Shown: positions 6,987 through 12,621 of the stretch, piece after piece
How positions within the stretch are numbered: the first letter of the stretch is position 1
Layout of the letters: the number at the start of each line of letters is the position of its first letter
Assembly: GCA_003477185.1 (NCBI GenBank)
Contig: DMTJ01000034.1
Coordinates: 1-12,648 of the forward strand
Origin: Lentisphaeria bacterium
GTDB taxonomy: Bacteria > Verrucomicrobiota > Lentisphaeria > JABSQK01 > UBA12247
Length of the DNA stretch: 12,648 bases
Reading direction: 5' to 3'
Notes under the pieces: model-generated
The model's input: only the letters and a program-made list of their open reading frames with translations
What the model was told of the DNA's origin: nothing
Database searches by the model: none
Program-made: the position numbers and the translations under genes

Positions 6987-7622
6987 ATGAGTACACTCTC
7001 CCTCAGCTTCCTGCGAATGGCCCTTCCCGATCAAGCGGTGACACCGCCGCTTGACCGGGATTCGGCTATTCTCGAGCGCATTACCAAGGGCGATCCGGAT
7101 GCATATCGCCTGATCATGCAGCGCTATCGCGACCATGTCGCGGCGATCGTGGCCGGCCATCTGCCGAGCCAAGATGTCGAGGAGTTGGTGCACGAGGTTT
7201 TCGTCAGCGCCTATCGCTCCTTACCCGCCTATCAGGACACCGTCGGCTTGGACCGCTGGCTCAGCCGCATCGCAGTCCGGCGCTGTCACGACTACTGGCG
7301 TGCCGCCTACCGACGGCGTGAATCACCCCATACAGACCTGAGCGAAACAGCGGCAGTCTGGTTGACCAGTCACGACGGGGAGCAGGCAGCACTTGCCGGC
7401 AACAGAGACCTCGCCAGACAGGAAACCCGTGAATTAGTCCACTGGGGCCTGGGCCGCCTTTCCCCCGCCGATCGCACCGTCCTGACGCTGGTCCACCTCC
7501 AGGAACACAGCGTCCGTGAAGCAGCCGAGTTGCTCGGCCTGAGCATCGCAAACGTCAAGATTCGCGCCTTTCGGGCCCAGCGCAAACTACAGACTATTCT
7601 TGAACGAGAGGCACACAAATGA
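6987..7622 (+). CDS. ECF-type sigma-70 family RNA polymerase sigma factor
   Basis: The 211-residue protein has the two-domain layout of ECF sigma factors, which direct RNA polymerase to stress promoters. Region 2 spans about 37-108, with DPDAYRLIMQRYRDHV, DVEELVHEVFVSAYRSL and DRWLSRIAVRRCHDYWR (-10 recognition and melting). Region 4 spans about 148-204, with LGRLSPADRTVLTLVHLQ and the helix-turn-helix SVREAAELLGLSIANVKIRAFRAQRKL (-35 recognition). A short linker of about 40 residues separates them. The ATG at 6987 has only a weak ribosome site (GTAGG). An in-frame ATG 11 codons later lacks one as well. Its stop overlaps the next gene as ATGA. The downstream membrane proteins suggest control by membrane sequestration and probably autoregulation. 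Confidence 0.93.
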   Translation: MSTLSLSFLRMALPDQAVTPPLDRDSAILERITKGDPDAYRLIMQRYRDHVAAIVAGHLPSQDVEELVHEVFVSAYRSLPAYQDTVGLDRWLSRIAVRRCHDYWRAAYRRRESPHTDLSETAAVWLTSHDGEQAALAGNRDLARQETRELVHWGLGRLSPADRTVLTLVHLQEHSVREAAELLGLSIANVKIRAFRAQRKLQTILEREAHK

Positions 7623-7912
7623 GTAACGATAGCCCTGATTCTGAGGCACGCTTTCGCGCAGCGTGGCAGCTGGCCTCCGAGCCACCGCCCACGCAGCCCG
7701 GCTGGGAGGACGACGTCCTGAAGGCGCTGCAACAGCCGGTTGCGGAGTCCGCAAAACCTGACCTGCTGCTCTGGCAATTCATCGCCGCGGCGGCCAGCCT
7801 CCTGGTCATCGTAGCCGTGTGGTCGGTGAGCGTAGCGCCGATCGAAGCTTCGGTCGCAGATGCTCTGATTCAACAGTCTGTGGAGCCACTTGTCGGAGCC
7901 GTATTCCTATGA
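7619..7912 (+). CDS. Small single-span membrane protein, candidate anti-sigma factor
   Basis: I do not recognise a family by sequence. The 97-residue protein has an acidic, Pro-containing N-terminal part of about 48 residues (including FRAAWQLA and GWEDDVLKAL), one hydrophobic helix (about 49-71) and a 25-residue tail. By the distribution of charge the N-terminus should be cytoplasmic. It overlaps the sigma stop (ATGA, 7619-7622) and the next start (ATGA, 7909-7912), so it is made in step with both. Size, topology and position match CnrY, the roughly 95-residue anti-sigma factor of Cupriavidus, and it lacks the HxxxCxxC zinc motif of ZAS-type anti-sigma factors. The anti-sigma role is therefore inference from context. 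Confidence 0.75.
   Translation: MSNDSPDSEARFRAAWQLASEPPPTQPGWEDDVLKALQQPVAESAKPDLLLWQFIAAAASLLVIVAVWSVSVAPIEASVADALIQQSVEPLVGAVFL
7740..7754. repeat. Palindromic motif copy 4 (TGCGRASTYCGCA)
   Basis: TTGCGGAGTCCGCAA is a perfect palindrome around its central base, inside the 97-residue protein gene, where it reads Val-Ala-Glu-Ser-Ala, the same peptide as copy 3 in an unrelated gene. Confidence 0.85.
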
Positions 7913-8310
7913 CAGACCACCCGCAAACTCCACCTCGCAGCAAGAAGATCACCGGCATGATCGCCATCCTGCTGTTGGGGATCGCCATCGGCACAGTCGG
8001 GACCCTCGGAATCGTTCGCTCGCGCATGCAAAAGCTAGCAGCCGGCGGGCCGGATTCGGTCCGCAAAGTCGTCGAGCGGCGCCTTGTCCGACGTTTGGAC
8101 CTGCGTCAAGACCAACGGTCTGAAGTGGCGCGAATCCTCGAGGCGACCCATGAGCGACTACGCACGGTGAAATTGCGAAATCAGCCTGAAGTGAACGCCA
8201 TTCTGAAAGAGTCCGTGCAGCAACTCGAGCCGGTTTTGGATGACAAGCAGGAGGAAAAACTGCGGCAAATCATCCGCAAGCTCAAGGCCTCCTTTGGCCC
8301 AGCCTCTTAG
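7909..8310 (+). CDS. Membrane-anchored Spy/CnrX-like helical protein, candidate sensor
   Basis: The 133-residue protein has a short basic cytoplasmic start (PPRSKK), one membrane helix (about 14-36) and a charged helical domain outside the membrane (about 48-128). That domain carries LDLRQDQRSEVARIL (63-77) and LEPVLDDKQEEKLRQI (106-121), related in pattern to the LTxxQ repeats of Spy/CpxP and to CnrX-type sensors. The ATG at 7909 follows GGAG with a 10-base gap and overlaps the previous stop. In CnrYXH-type systems such a protein holds the anti-sigma factor at the membrane until a signal arrives. Here only His3 and His81 and few Met residues are present, so the metal-binding set of CnrX is not seen and the signal is unknown. 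Its TAG overlaps the convergent msrP-like stop at TTAG (8307-8310). Confidence 0.8.
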   Translation: MTDHPQTPPRSKKITGMIAILLLGIAIGTVGTLGIVRSRMQKLAAGGPDSVRKVVERRLVRRLDLRQDQRSEVARILEATHERLRTVKLRNQPEVNAILKESVQQLEPVLDDKQEEKLRQIIRKLKASFGPAS

Positions 8311-9167
8311 CCCGGATACAGGTCCTGCACATCTTTGCCGTAGCCGTTGTATGGCAGCGAGCGCCAGCGGCCAGCGCGGTCTAAGCGGCGTTCGGTTCCC
8401 TGCCCCCAGCGAGGATGCGGGCGAGCCGGATCAACATTTCCCGAAAACTCGTATTCATGCGGCAGTGCCGTCTCCCAGGTGGAGGCAGGGCGCTCGCTCG
8501 AAAGCTCGATCGAGACTACCGCATTTGGGCCTTTGTAGCTGTACTTCCAAGGGACAATCAGGCGTACCGGAGCGCCGAAATGCGCGGGCAGCCGATAGCC
8601 GTACACGCCTACGGCAAGAAAGGCGAGCGGGTGGCTCGCCTCGGCGAGCGTCAGACTTTCGCGATACGGCCAGTCCAGTCCCAGGCCGCTGTCCGGGCGT
8701 TGGTTCGGCAGCTGCTCTGGATCTTGAAGCGAGGTGAAGGTTGCGAACTTCGCATCGGCGCTGACCGCCGCTCGGTCAAGCAGCAACTCGAGTGGAAAGC
8801 CAAGCCAGGGGACGACCATGCCGACTCCCGTGATGGTGCGAAACCGATAGACGCGCTCCTCGAGCGGGAACATCGAGACAAGGTCACCGGCATTCAGACG
8901 AAGCGTCTTGCCCACCTTGCCGCGCACTTCCAGGTTCCAGGTTGGGGCTGCGAAGTTCGCAGCGGACTCCGCAGTCTTGCGTGGGTCGACATCAAACTCG
9001 TGATAAACCGAGTAGCCTAACAGGGCTTCGCGTGGGCTCGGCAGTTCGCGCACGTGGTAGTCCGCATTGCGGAAGAACGGCAGACGCTCCCCTCCACTTG
9101 CGGCGGCTGCGCTAGCAGCGGAACCAGCCGCGAGAAACATACGGCGGCTAACTGACGGCAAGGGCAT
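8307..9167 (-). CDS. MsrP/YedY-like molybdopterin-fold protein lacking the Mo-ligand cysteine
   Basis: The 286-residue protein aligns by eye over its whole length with the catalytic subunit of the periplasmic methionine-sulfoxide reductase MsrPQ (YedY). Shared pieces include GYSVYHEF, GMVVPWLGFPLELLL (115-129), LAFLAVGVYGYRLP (181-194), GAPVRLIVPWKYSYKG (198-213), HPRWGQGTER and NGYGKDVQDLY. A Tat signal is present (SRRMFL, 7-12), so it should be folded and cofactor-loaded before export. The striking defect is at the active site. Where E. coli has RMRCVEAWSMVVPW, this protein has RFRTITGVGMVVPW: Thr111 replaces the Cys that binds molybdenum and Thr113 replaces the nearby Glu. No cysteine occurs anywhere in the protein. 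The ATG at 9167 overlaps hldE by 20 bases and no msrQ is adjacent. The fold assignment is firm; reductase activity is doubtful. Confidence 0.88.
   Translation of the reverse strand: MPLPSVSRRMFLAAGSAASAAAASGGERLPFFRNADYHVRELPSPREALLGYSVYHEFDVDPRKTAESAANFAAPTWNLEVRGKVGKTLRLNAGDLVSMFPLEERVYRFRTITGVGMVVPWLGFPLELLLDRAAVSADAKFATFTSLQDPEQLPNQRPDSGLGLDWPYRESLTLAEASHPLAFLAVGVYGYRLPAHFGAPVRLIVPWKYSYKGPNAVVSIELSSERPASTWETALPHEYEFSGNVDPARPHPRWGQGTERRLDRAGRWRSLPYNGYGKDVQDLYPG
8741..8755. repeat. Palindromic motif copy 5 (TGCGRASTYCGCA)
   Basis: The core TGCGAACTTCGCA (8742-8754) is a perfect palindrome in the msrP-like gene, reading Asp-Ala-Lys-Phe-Ala. Confidence 0.85.
8948..8974. repeat. Palindromic motif copy 6 with abutting near-copy
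   Basis: CTGCGAAGTTCGCAG (8948-8962) is a perfect 15-base palindrome. It runs directly into AGCGGACTCCGCA (8961-8973), a second copy with one changed outer base. On the coding strand of the msrP-like gene the pair reads Ala-Glu-Ser-Ala-Ala-Asn-Phe-Ala, near the N-terminus and before the conserved core. Confidence 0.8.
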
Positions 9168-10119
9168 TGCGGAGTTCGCAAAGCGTGATCGGTACCGTGC
9201 CTACGTGGGTGACGACCACGCCACCGGCTTCGTTTGCGATGTTCGCAGCCTGCAACGGCGAGGCACCCGAGGCGAGGCAAGCCACAAACGTAGCGATCGA
9301 GGTATCTCCAGCCCCGGAGACATCGAACACTTCCCGCGGCGCAGTGGCGATGTATGCAAGCGTGCCGTCCTCTTGGGCCAGGGCCATGCCGCGACGGCCT
9401 AGGGTGATCAAGAGATTCTTGGCCTGCCAGCGCTCGAGCAGCGTCTGCACGACAGCCTCCAGCGGCGCTTCAGCCGGCAAGTTCGCCATAGCGTAGGCCT
9501 CGGCACAGTTGGGTTTGAGCAACACTAGGTCTCGGACCCACAGCCGGTTTCCCGGATGCGGGTCCAGCGCCACAGCGATGCCTGCGGAGTTCGCAATCGC
9601 GACCACGTGACCAGCCAGTTCCTGGCTCACGCAGCCCTTGCAGTAATCTTCGATGATCACCGCGTCGGGCGGATCTTCGGCAAGGAGCGCTTCGAATCGT
9701 GCGCAGATCTCAGCCGTGGTCTCGACGGCGATGGCGCTGGTGACCTCGTCATCCAGCCGCAGCATTTGCTGGCGACCACAGACGACGCGTGACTTGCGCG
9801 TGGTCGGGCGCTCAGGGGTGATCACGATGCCACGGGTGTCGATACCATCCTCGGCGCACAGCGCGGCAAATGAGTCCCCGCCCGGATCCTGGCCTACGGC
9901 CCCAAATGCTGAGGTGCGAGCGCCCAGACAGGCGAGATTGCGCAAGACATTGGCCGCGCCGCCGAGCGTCTCGCTGCGCGACTGAACTTGGACGACGGGA
10001 ACGGGCGCTTCTTCGCTGATGCGTGAGGTTTTCCCCCAAATGTAGCGGTCCACCATCATGTCCCCGATAACGGCGATGTGCCGCTGGGAAACCTGCCCGA
10101 GAATCTCGAGATTATTCAC
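9148..10119 (-). CDS. hldE: D-glycero-beta-D-manno-heptose-7-phosphate kinase (kinase half of HldE/RfaE)
   Basis: The 323-residue PfkB-family sugar kinase corresponds to the N-terminal kinase domain of E. coli HldE, which phosphorylates heptose-7-phosphate at C1 on the way to ADP-heptose for the LPS core. Matching elements are VIGDMMVDRYIWG (17-29), TSRISEEAPVPVV (31-43), GGAANV (53-58), MLRLDDE (119-125), IIEDYCKG (155-162), LLKPN (200-204) and the anion hole with catalytic Asp, DVSGAGDT (266-273). The adenylyltransferase half is absent, so this is the split form (often called rfaE1 or hldA) and the partner must lie elsewhere. The GTG at 10119 overlaps the upstream stop as GTGAATAA. It points to a Gram-negative envelope with heptose, or to heptose for other glycans. 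Confidence 0.92.
   Translation of the reverse strand: MNNLEILGQVSQRHIAVIGDMMVDRYIWGKTSRISEEAPVPVVQVQSRSETLGGAANVLRNLACLGARTSAFGAVGQDPGGDSFAALCAEDGIDTRGIVITPERPTTRKSRVVCGRQQMLRLDDEVTSAIAVETTAEICARFEALLAEDPPDAVIIEDYCKGCVSQELAGHVVAIANSAGIAVALDPHPGNRLWVRDLVLLKPNCAEAYAMANLPAEAPLEAVVQTLLERWQAKNLLITLGRRGMALAQEDGTLAYIATAPREVFDVSGAGDTSIATFVACLASGASPLQAANIANEAGGVVVTHVGTVPITLCELRNALAVS
9167..9181. repeat. Palindromic motif copy 7 (TGCGRASTYCGCA)
   Basis: TTGCGGAGTTCGCAA lies in the end of hldE, reading Cys-Glu-Leu-Arg-Asn. It touches the msrP-like start codon (9165-9167), so it occupies the place where a ribosome site would be expected. Confidence 0.8.
9235..9247. repeat. Near-copy of the palindromic motif
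   Basis: TGCGATGTTCGCA differs from TGCGRASTYCGCA at one inner base. It lies in hldE, 55 bases from copy 7, and reads Ala-Asn-Ile-Ala-Asn. Confidence 0.5.
9582..9596. repeat. Palindromic motif copy 8 (TGCGRASTYCGCA)
   Basis: CTGCGGAGTTCGCAA lies in hldE and reads Ile-Ala-Asn-Ser-Ala-Gly (core 9583-9595). The core is identical to copy 7 about 400 bases away, but the two are read in different frames. Confidence 0.8.
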
Positions 10120-11644
10120 TGCGTAACAACCGCTCCAAATAGGGCCGCGCCTGAACGGCGGGGAGGTAGCCAAAGGTGTCAGCGTCTAGATCCTCGAGCA
10201 CGGTCTGCAGACCGGCGAGCTGGCGATTAAAGTCCGCCACCTGCCGATCACTAAGATCGGAGCGATACTCGCGCAGGTAACCGGTTATATGCTTGAGTTC
10301 TCCGCGCATGGCTTCTAGCAGCATGGCTTGCCGCACATCTTCCTGGTCAAGCTCGCTGGTCGCGATCTTTCCCTTGATGTCGTCAATGCGGTGCACCAGG
10401 CGCGCGCGGGCGATTTCGTGCCCCAACTCCATTCTGTCGAAGATGACCCAAGTCAAGCCGCCGACCATCGCAAACTGCCAGGCCAAGGCGGCGCACACCA
10501 ACAATACGGTGAGCCGACCGACCAGGCTGCGCGAGCGGTTCTCACCGTCGACCCGTTGCAGCTGGATGGCGAGCCGAACGCTGTAGGCACCCCAGATCAG
10601 CTCATCGCCGTTCTTGAGCGGGGCTGGCAGCGCCAATGGCTGGTGACCGTTGAGCAAGATTCCTGCAGGGGCATCGATTTTGACCAAGGCGATCGATCCT
10701 GGGCCTACGCCCAAGGTGACAGCTCCGGTTGCCTCGGGGAGGTAGACGTCGCAGTCCGTCATTCCACCCACGCGCAGATCCTGCCGATAGGTAAAAGAAT
10801 GAACTGCTCTCTGCGGCCTGGGCCCATCGTTGCGCTTGCGGACGATCAGACGGAAGCCGCGCGCGCTGTCATGGTGTTCGTGCACCGTGGCCCTCTCAGC
10901 AGTGGGAAGCCCGGCGAAAGTCCCGGTATCATTGGGCGAAGGGGCCGCGCGCTCAACAAGTGCACCAATGATACTGCTGGACGCGGGATCAGCTGAGCGA
11001 TGTGGCGTCGGCTCTGGTGCGATGTCCGCAGGCATCGGCACGTATGCGGCCTGATTCTCGACCTCTGTCCGCTCTGCTGCCGAAACTGTCGTGGGCGGGG
11101 CGGCAGCTGGTGGAGCCGGTATCCCTTGCGGCACGGGTAGGGATCCGATCAAACTGCTGCCTTTCGGGGCGGTCGGCGGCTGGGTCTGCGCAGCAGGCAA
11201 GGGTACAGGTGCTGGGGCTGGCGGGGGCTTTGCCTCTTGCGGCTCCGGTAAGGACCCAATCAGGCTGCCGCTTTTGGCTGCCTTTGGCTTCTTGGTCTGC
11301 GCGGCGGGCTGCGCCTGGGCCGGAGTCGACGGCGAAGCCTGGTCTCCGGGCAGATCTCCGATCAAGCTGTCGCTCTTCCTCTTCCGCCCCTTGGGCTTGG
11401 AAGCCGCGGGGGCCGGTGCCAGTGGAGACGGTGCTGGCGGCAAGGGAGCCGGTGCTGGCGCTTGGGCTGCTGGCGTAGGCGCCGCGGGACCGCCACCAGC
11501 AGTCGGCAGCGAGCCGATGATGCTAGTAGACTTTCCCTTCTGCGCCTTGGCGCCCTGCTTAGGCTCCGGGTCAGCAGGAGGCTGCGGCGCCTGCGGATTT
11601 CCGTCCGTTGGCAAGGACCCAATGATGCTGCGTCCGCGTGCCAT
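10112..11644 (-). CDS. Membrane scaffold-like protein: six SLIGSLP motifs, degenerate FHA-like domain, one TM helix, helical tail
   Basis: I do not recognise this 510-residue protein as a whole. Residues 1-235 are Pro/Ala-rich, almost certainly disordered, and carry six copies of a short motif of the form S-[IL]-I-G-[SDA]-L-P (Ser at 6, 41, 93, 127, 164 and 224; the last ends in Val). Most are preceded by Lys or Arg. Residues about 262-362 look like an FHA beta-sandwich: LRVGG, CDVYLP, LLNG and LKNGDELIWGAYSVRL fit the family, but the phosphothreonine-binding Ser-x-x-His is missing. One membrane helix follows (about 377-402), then a charged helical domain (about 404-510) with coiled-coil character, presumably outside the membrane. 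The ATG at 11644 is 8 bases after the clpP stop, and the stop overlaps hldE. A tethering or assembly role is inference. Confidence 0.8.
   Translation of the reverse strand: MARGRSIIGSLPTDGNPQAPQPPADPEPKQGAKAQKGKSTSIIGSLPTAGGGPAAPTPAAQAPAPAPLPPAPSPLAPAPAASKPKGRKRKSDSLIGDLPGDQASPSTPAQAQPAAQTKKPKAAKSGSLIGSLPEPQEAKPPPAPAPVPLPAAQTQPPTAPKGSSLIGSLPVPQGIPAPPAAAPPTTVSAAERTEVENQAAYVPMPADIAPEPTPHRSADPASSSIIGALVERAAPSPNDTGTFAGLPTAERATVHEHHDSARGFRLIVRKRNDGPRPQRAVHSFTYRQDLRVGGMTDCDVYLPEATGAVTLGVGPGSIALVKIDAPAGILLNGHQPLALPAPLKNGDELIWGAYSVRLAIQLQRVDGENRSRSLVGRLTVLLVCAALAWQFAMVGGLTWVIFDRMELGHEIARARLVHRIDDIKGKIATSELDQEDVRQAMLLEAMRGELKHITGYLREYRSDLSDRQVADFNRQLAGLQTVLEDLDADTFGYLPAVQARPYLERLLRSE
10955..11629 (-). 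repeat. Array of six SLIGSLP-type short linear motifs within the coding sequence
   Basis: The heptapeptides are SIIGSLP, SIIGSLP, SLIGDLP, SLIGSLP, SLIGSLP and SIIGALV, separated by Pro/Ala/Gln-rich linkers of about 28 to 53 residues. The first begins at residue 6 and the last at residue 224. The motif is conserved while linker length and sequence vary, which is the pattern of selected binding motifs rather than of a recent DNA-level duplication. Confidence 0.85.
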
Positions 11645-11652
11645 GCTGGCCG

Positions 11653-12228
11653 TTATTTGACTTCGTCGATCCGTTCGATGATCTTACCGACGATGCCATA
11701 GTCCTTGGCTTCCTCTGCAGACATCCAGAAGTCATGATCGGTGTCTGTCTCGACCTTCTCCAGTGCCTGGCCGGTCTGGCGCGCGATGATCATGTTCAGA
11801 CGCATCCGCATCCGCAGAATTTCTTCTGCTTCGATCTGGACATCGGAGGCACGGCCGCCGACACCGCCGCTGGGCTGATGCAGCAGAAACCGGGTGTTGG
11901 TCAGGCAGTAGCGATCTTTGAGCGGCACACTCAAAAAGATGTGAGCGCCAGCGCTGGCAACCCAACCAGTCCCGATAATAATTACGCGGGGCTTGACGAA
12001 ATTGATGATGTCAAAAATCGAGTCCGCAGACTCCACGTGCCCGCCTGGCGAGTTCACATAGAGGTGGATATCGTCATCAGAGTCAATTGCCATCGCTAGC
12101 AATTGCGAGACGACACGCTCGGAGATTTTATGGTCGATTCCGCCGCTGATTAGAATCGTACGGTTCTCAAACAGCTTGCGAGAAATAGGGTCTGCGACAT
12201 TGCGCTCGCTTTTCTCTTCTTCTTCCAT
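11653..12228 (-). CDS. clpP: ClpP-type ATP-dependent protease proteolytic subunit
   Basis: The 191-residue protein is a ClpP serine peptidase, which forms double heptameric rings that degrade proteins fed in by Clp ATPases. The catalytic triad is intact at the spacing of E. coli ClpP: Ser92 in WVASAGA, His117 in LLHQPSGG and Asp166 in TDHDFWMSAEEA. YVNSPGGHVES (57-67) and GRASDVQIEAEEILRM are further signatures. The N-terminus (MEEEEKSERN) is acidic rather than the usual hydrophobic axial loop. GTGWVASAGAH around the active Ser differs from the common MAASMGA, so this looks like a divergent ClpP paralogue. The ATG at 12228 follows AGGA with an 8-base gap. No Clp ATPase gene is adjacent; the next gene, 8 bases downstream, is the repeat-scaffold protein. 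Confidence 0.93.
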   Translation of the reverse strand: MEEEEKSERNVADPISRKLFENRTILISGGIDHKISERVVSQLLAMAIDSDDDIHLYVNSPGGHVESADSIFDIINFVKPRVIIIGTGWVASAGAHIFLSVPLKDRYCLTNTRFLLHQPSGGVGGRASDVQIEAEEILRMRMRLNMIIARQTGQALEKVETDTDHDFWMSAEEAKDYGIVGKIIERIDEVK

Positions 12229-12394
12229 GACGTGGTTCCTGTTCTAGCAAATTGGCCGACTGGCCGACTTCGGTATGATAGCGCGCCAACTGAAAAGTTC
12301 GACGGCTCGCACACCAACAAAAAGGCCCATTGTCCTCCCGCAGCGAAACTGGGGAAGAAAACAGGCCTTCTTGTGGCGCAAGGTAGCGCGTCGC
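12229..12394. promoter_or_regulatory. Gap between rpmE and clpP with a tandem 8-base repeat
   Basis: These 166 bases hold no gene. TGGCCGAC is repeated twice in direct tandem (12253-12268), about 25 to 40 bases upstream of the clpP start. Beside it, on the minus strand, TATCAT (12275-12280) could be a -10 box, without a good -35 partner. I see no clear intrinsic terminator for rpmE. Confidence 0.35.
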
Positions 12395-12598
12395 CTAGCC
12401 TTGCTGGTAGCGACGGCGGAAGCGGTCTACGCGGCCTTCGGTATCAACAAACTTCTGCTGACCCGTGAAGAACGGATGACAGGACGCGCAAATCGCGACC
12501 TTGGTATCCGTGCGCGTGGTGCGCACCTGGTAAGCCGTCTGACACCCGGTACAGGTGATCGTCGTCTTGTGCAGTTCTGGATGAATATCAGCTTTCAT
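12395..12598 (-). CDS. rpmE: 50S ribosomal protein L31, zinc-binding form
   Basis: The 67-residue protein has the L31 pattern: it starts MKADIHPELH and contains four Cys (16, 19, 37, 40) that bind zinc, then HPFFTGQQKFVDTEGRVDRF, the hallmark of the family. It sits at the central protuberance and bridges the two ribosomal subunits. Having the full Cys set makes it the zinc-dependent type rather than the zinc-independent paralogue used under zinc starvation. GAGGAG lies 7 bases before the ATG at 12598, a strong ribosome site. Confidence 0.96.
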   Translation of the reverse strand: MKADIHPELHKTTITCTGCQTAYQVRTTRTDTKVAICASCHPFFTGQQKFVDTEGRVDRFRRRYQQG

Positions 12599-12621
12599 CT
12601 CAAGACTCCTCGTTCGATGGA

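Noticed and set aside
8307..9167. Selenocysteine replacing the missing Cys in the msrP-like gene
   Set aside because: The codon at the ligand position is ACC (Thr); there is no in-frame TGA in the gene.
2413..9596. Interpreting the TGCGRASTYCGCA copies as a CRISPR or as transcription terminators
   Set aside because: The copies are irregularly spaced over 7 kb, lie within genes and have no T run or spacer structure.
11091..11660. Gly/Ala-rich 189-codon plus-strand frame
   Set aside because: It mirrors the Pro/Ala-rich repeats of the scaffold protein; its Gly/Ala runs are simply the antisense of Pro/Ala codons.
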